Below are positions 61,375 to 64,000 of a stretch of 64,000 bases of DNA, piece by piece. The notes below the pieces were generated by a model that was given only the letters and a program-made list of their open reading frames with translations, made no database searches and had not been told where the DNA came from. The position numbers and the translations under genes are program-made. The stretch is from Sycon ciliatum (lineage: Eukaryota > Porifera > Calcarea > Leucosolenida > Sycettidae), in assembly GCF_964019385.1 (NCBI RefSeq), contig NC_088643.1:48389228-48453227 (forward strand), given 5' to 3'. Numbering within the stretch: the first letter of the stretch is position 1; every line of letters begins with the position of its first letter.

Positions 61375-61804
61375 TTCTAGTGTATGTAATGGCATCCAGT
61401 CACAGCAGCACATGTCTTGAGTCACGTTGAGTGTCCTCTGAAAGCAGATTCCTGATCTTCTGTGAATTGGGACGGGAACGGTCTAAGCGTGCTAACTCCT
61501 CCTCCAGCTACAGCTGCAAGCAGACAGCCCCAACTCCCACCCCTCACAAGTAGCTGGTAGGTATGTCTACCCAGCATGGTCCTCTGCGACTGTCAGGCCT
61601 CGTCCATCATCTCCAAAACCACTGTCTCTCATATCCCGTGTACGAACATGTACAGTCATGTACAATGTACATTTTATTTATATGAACGCTACACGTATTG
61701 TGTGGTTTGATCTTGTATCCGTGCTTGCCTGCACATGTCATGAGTGTACATGTACATGTACGTGTACCGGCCTACACCGTACTGTGTTGTTGGTTGACAG
61801 CATG
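61375..61804. other. Non-coding, nothing recognised
   Basis: TGTACATGTACATGTACGTG lies at 61746-61765. No gene supported. Confidence 0.4.
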
Positions 61805-61995
61805 TATTACCAAAGCAGAGACCACCTTTTTTTTAGAACACGGAGGCTCCTTGTTGGCGAAAACAGTGACCTTACTATAATTATATGTATACAATCAACC
61901 ATCCACGGTTGAACACGGTGGTCTCCACCTACATGTACATGCTGTCAACCAATAACATGTGTCAACAAAACAAGGTTTATCAAATCCCTGTTCTA
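61805..61995. mobile_element. Decayed relative of the foldback at 7979-8404
   Basis: Shares GAAAACAGTGACCTTACTA, GAACACGGTGGTCTCCACC, CATGCTGTCAA and AACAAGGTTTATC with that element in matching arrangement but with most of the loop and arms lost. Confidence 0.5.
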
Positions 61996-63201
61996 GACAT
62001 TACGGTATTTTATCACTTCCTGTCATTATTTCATCACTTCCAGTCATTATTTTTATCACTTCCAGTCATTGGTCTGTTGTCCTCGCCATTTCCCGAGTAC
62101 GAGTTGCTGTAGTTTGGGCCGTTCTGCCATCAACTTTTAAACTCAGTCTCCAGGGACCCCCGCCCCAGCCACATGCACACACACGCACAGACACACACAA
62201 ACACACGGCGGTGACTTCACAGAGAGGAGAGAAAGGCCTTGCGGCGGCTGTGTGCCATTGGCAGATGGATTTGCCTGCTCCATATGTTCAGCCTTCCGCC
62301 TTCATGTCCTGGACTGGAACCAATAGATCTGTAGATTACACGCACCAGTGGCACTGTGGCCTGATTACTACCATGAATCCATGATTACCATCATAATTAT
62401 TATAATTATGTAGCAGTCAGCTGCTGTGTTCTTCAAATAATTCAATACGTAGACCTACACTGTCTGTACATGTGTATGTATGTATGCCATGTACAATCAT
62501 GTACAATCATGACTGTACATCTATCAACACACTCATTTTACTTTTAGACTATGCATTCGAGTCTACGCGGACAAAATTTTAATGGTCACATCATCTCGTG
62601 GAAACTGGCGGAAGAGCTCGCCGATATCACGCGCGCGCAGTAACGCTGCAGCAAAGGTCGAGGGGTATTCACACAGAGATCAGTGTCTTCAGACTCCGTG
62701 GATGTTTGCAATAACGTTACGCACGGTAGCTCACAGACACAAGAACTTTGGAGCTCAGAAATGGGGAAATGCTCTTGCTTAGTTTCAATGCTCGTATCCC
62801 CCGAATCGAACAAGGGCTTCGGACGGCTATAGCTATGCACAAAGTAGCTACCAGACCCAGTGTGTCACTTCTGCGGCGGCCGTGTAGCATAAGCTGCCGC
62901 CCATTGCGGCCAGAAGTGGTGCGAAAGTGACAAAATCCAGGGTGTGCTGATGTGTCGACATTAGAGCGCTCACGCAATTTCCCACACAGCACTCCACAGC
63001 CGTACCGGTAACTGTCTATCATCATATCGCCTGTTTAGGGTGATGAATTACAGACTACGAGTCGCATGCAAGCAGTGACCGGACCTTCGGGAAACTGCGA
63101 GTGGTGGTATTTAGAGCGATATGAAGTGATGTAAATCAGACGACCGAGTTCTTAGCGACACGATAGAACTGAGTTTCTTCTCTGGCATCTGATGAGAAAC
63201 A
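61996..63201. other. Upstream region of gene D
   Basis: Three copies of a 19-21 base unit (TCACTTCCAGTCATTATTT) at 62013-62072. Otherwise nothing recognised. The promoter of gene D should lie near the end of this stretch. Confidence 0.4.
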
Positions 63202-64000
63202 ATGCCAAAACGAAGTTTTTCCCTTGACAGTGGACTGTGTGTTTCCGCAGAGCTGATAGCGAATAGTAGCGTACACACTGGAGGAGTGCAGGAATGTTTC
63301 TTGGCCGTCCTGGGGACGTGCTGCTCAATGCTGGATCATGGCGAGAGTGGAGTGGGCAAGTCTAGTCTCTGTAGCAGATTCATTCATCCAGGCGTGGATA
63401 CCTGGCAAGAACTGGGTCACGATCACTCGCACTGGCTGAGCCAGATTGACTTCTCCGAGGCGGAAATCAACGGAGACCATTTCGTCTACTTTGGAGCTGC
63501 AAAGCGACAATGTCGTCATGTGGAGAAGGGTTCCAGATCTGAGCGTGCTGCTGCTGCAGTACAACTGAAGGTTCATGTTACGGAGCACACAGTGTTTGTT
63601 GACGACAGTCGTGGTCGGCCTTTCCCAGGTGCTGGCGACTATACCAGCAGATCAACTAGCAGTGTTGTGCAGTCGCAGACTTCTGGTAAGGCATCATACA
63701 GCTGCAGATCGCGCCTGGGCATTTCAGCAGGTCAAGGATGTGAGCGGGTCATGTGTGAACACCCAAAGTTCCCGGACAAGTACTCCAAGCGGGCTGCTGG
63801 CGTTGATGGGTATCTCTTCGTTCTGGATCCAAGCAAGTCAGCTGGCCTGCGCCAGAAGCAATGGCAGGTGTTTGCAGAATGCTGGGAAAACCTTCCAGCC
63901 AGGAAGCGAGACAAGTGCGCCATTGCTTTGAGCAAATGTGATGCTGTCGTACAGAAGCTAGCACTGTACAAGGCTTTCAACATAGTCAGCTTCTTTCAAC
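63202..64000 (+). CDS. Gene D, exon 1 (partial): p190RhoGAP-like pseudoGTPase
   Basis: ATG at 63202 follows two in-frame TGA codons and opens MPKRSFSLDSGLCVSAELIA, a longer lead than in the paralogs. The frame then gives ECFLAVLG, GESGVGKS (Walker A), DHSHWLSQIDF, DHFVYFGAAKRQ, VTEHTVFVDDS in place of DxxG, YLFVLDPSKSAG and SKCDAV, and is still open at the window end (266 codons). From the Walker A region to FGAAKR it is almost identical in DNA to genes A and B. The FF-like region and the phase-2 donor would lie beyond 64000. Same inferred role as its paralogs. Confidence 0.8.
   Translation, partial: MPKRSFSLDSGLCVSAELIANSSVHTGGVQECFLAVLGTCCSMLDHGESGVGKSSLCSRFIHPGVDTWQELGHDHSHWLSQIDFSEAEINGDHFVYFGAAKRQCRHVEKGSRSERAAAAVQLKVHVTEHTVFVDDSRGRPFPGAGDYTSRSTSSVVQSQTSGKASYSCRSRLGISAGQGCERVMCEHPKFPDKYSKRAAGVDGYLFVLDPSKSAGLRQKQWQVFAECWENLPARKRDKCAIALSKCDAVVQKLALYKAFNIVSFFQ

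Overview
The window looks like animal (or close holozoan) nuclear DNA. Evidence: spliced genes with GT/AG junctions, many (CA)n/(GA)n/(TTG)n tracts, LINE, SINE-like, hAT, Penelope-like and tyrosine-recombinase elements, and proteins related to the N-terminal half of p190RhoGAP, a holozoan family. The species cannot be named from sequence alone; a sponge or other early-branching animal is a guess. One 200-base assembly gap lies at 43412-43611.

The main content is a local family of at least four paralogous genes, here called A to D. Each starts with one large exon coding a p190RhoGAP-like pseudoGTPase domain (Walker A kept, DxxG switch lost, [TS]KCD kept) followed by one FF-like region. A: minus, 5188 to 1012. 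B: minus, 14043 to 9348. C: plus, 17689 to 23474, with further cassette exons 27308-33898. D: plus, from 63202, cut by the window end. All complete first exons end in a phase-2 intron. Downstream exons are long, disordered-looking, tyrosine- and proline-rich cassettes, nearly all phase 2-2, so they can be joined in any combination. No RhoGAP domain is seen. The tails carry YxxM/YMxM (PI3K p85 SH2-type), YxxQ, YxxL and PxxPx[KR] motifs, so the inferred role is a nucleotide-bound pseudoGTPase head with a phosphotyrosine/SH3 docking tail. Exons at 27308-32224 are a recent tandem duplication of a YMxM cassette.

From 33.9 to 47.5 kb the window is mostly mobile DNA: a 14-bp minisatellite, a palindromic MITE, an internally deleted hAT element (36669-38645) with an 8-bp target duplication, a MORN-repeat exon (39123-39456), an uninterrupted 1196-aa LINE ORF with four C-terminal zinc knuckles (39792-43382), and an older minus-strand LINE split by a hAT MITE. 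From 47801 to 53920 lies an almost perfect 10-bp satellite (612 units). Then come two 850-bp foldback elements flanked by TTAA, and a tyrosine-recombinase element with split direct repeats (58095-61374). Smaller repeats are scattered through the first 33 kb.
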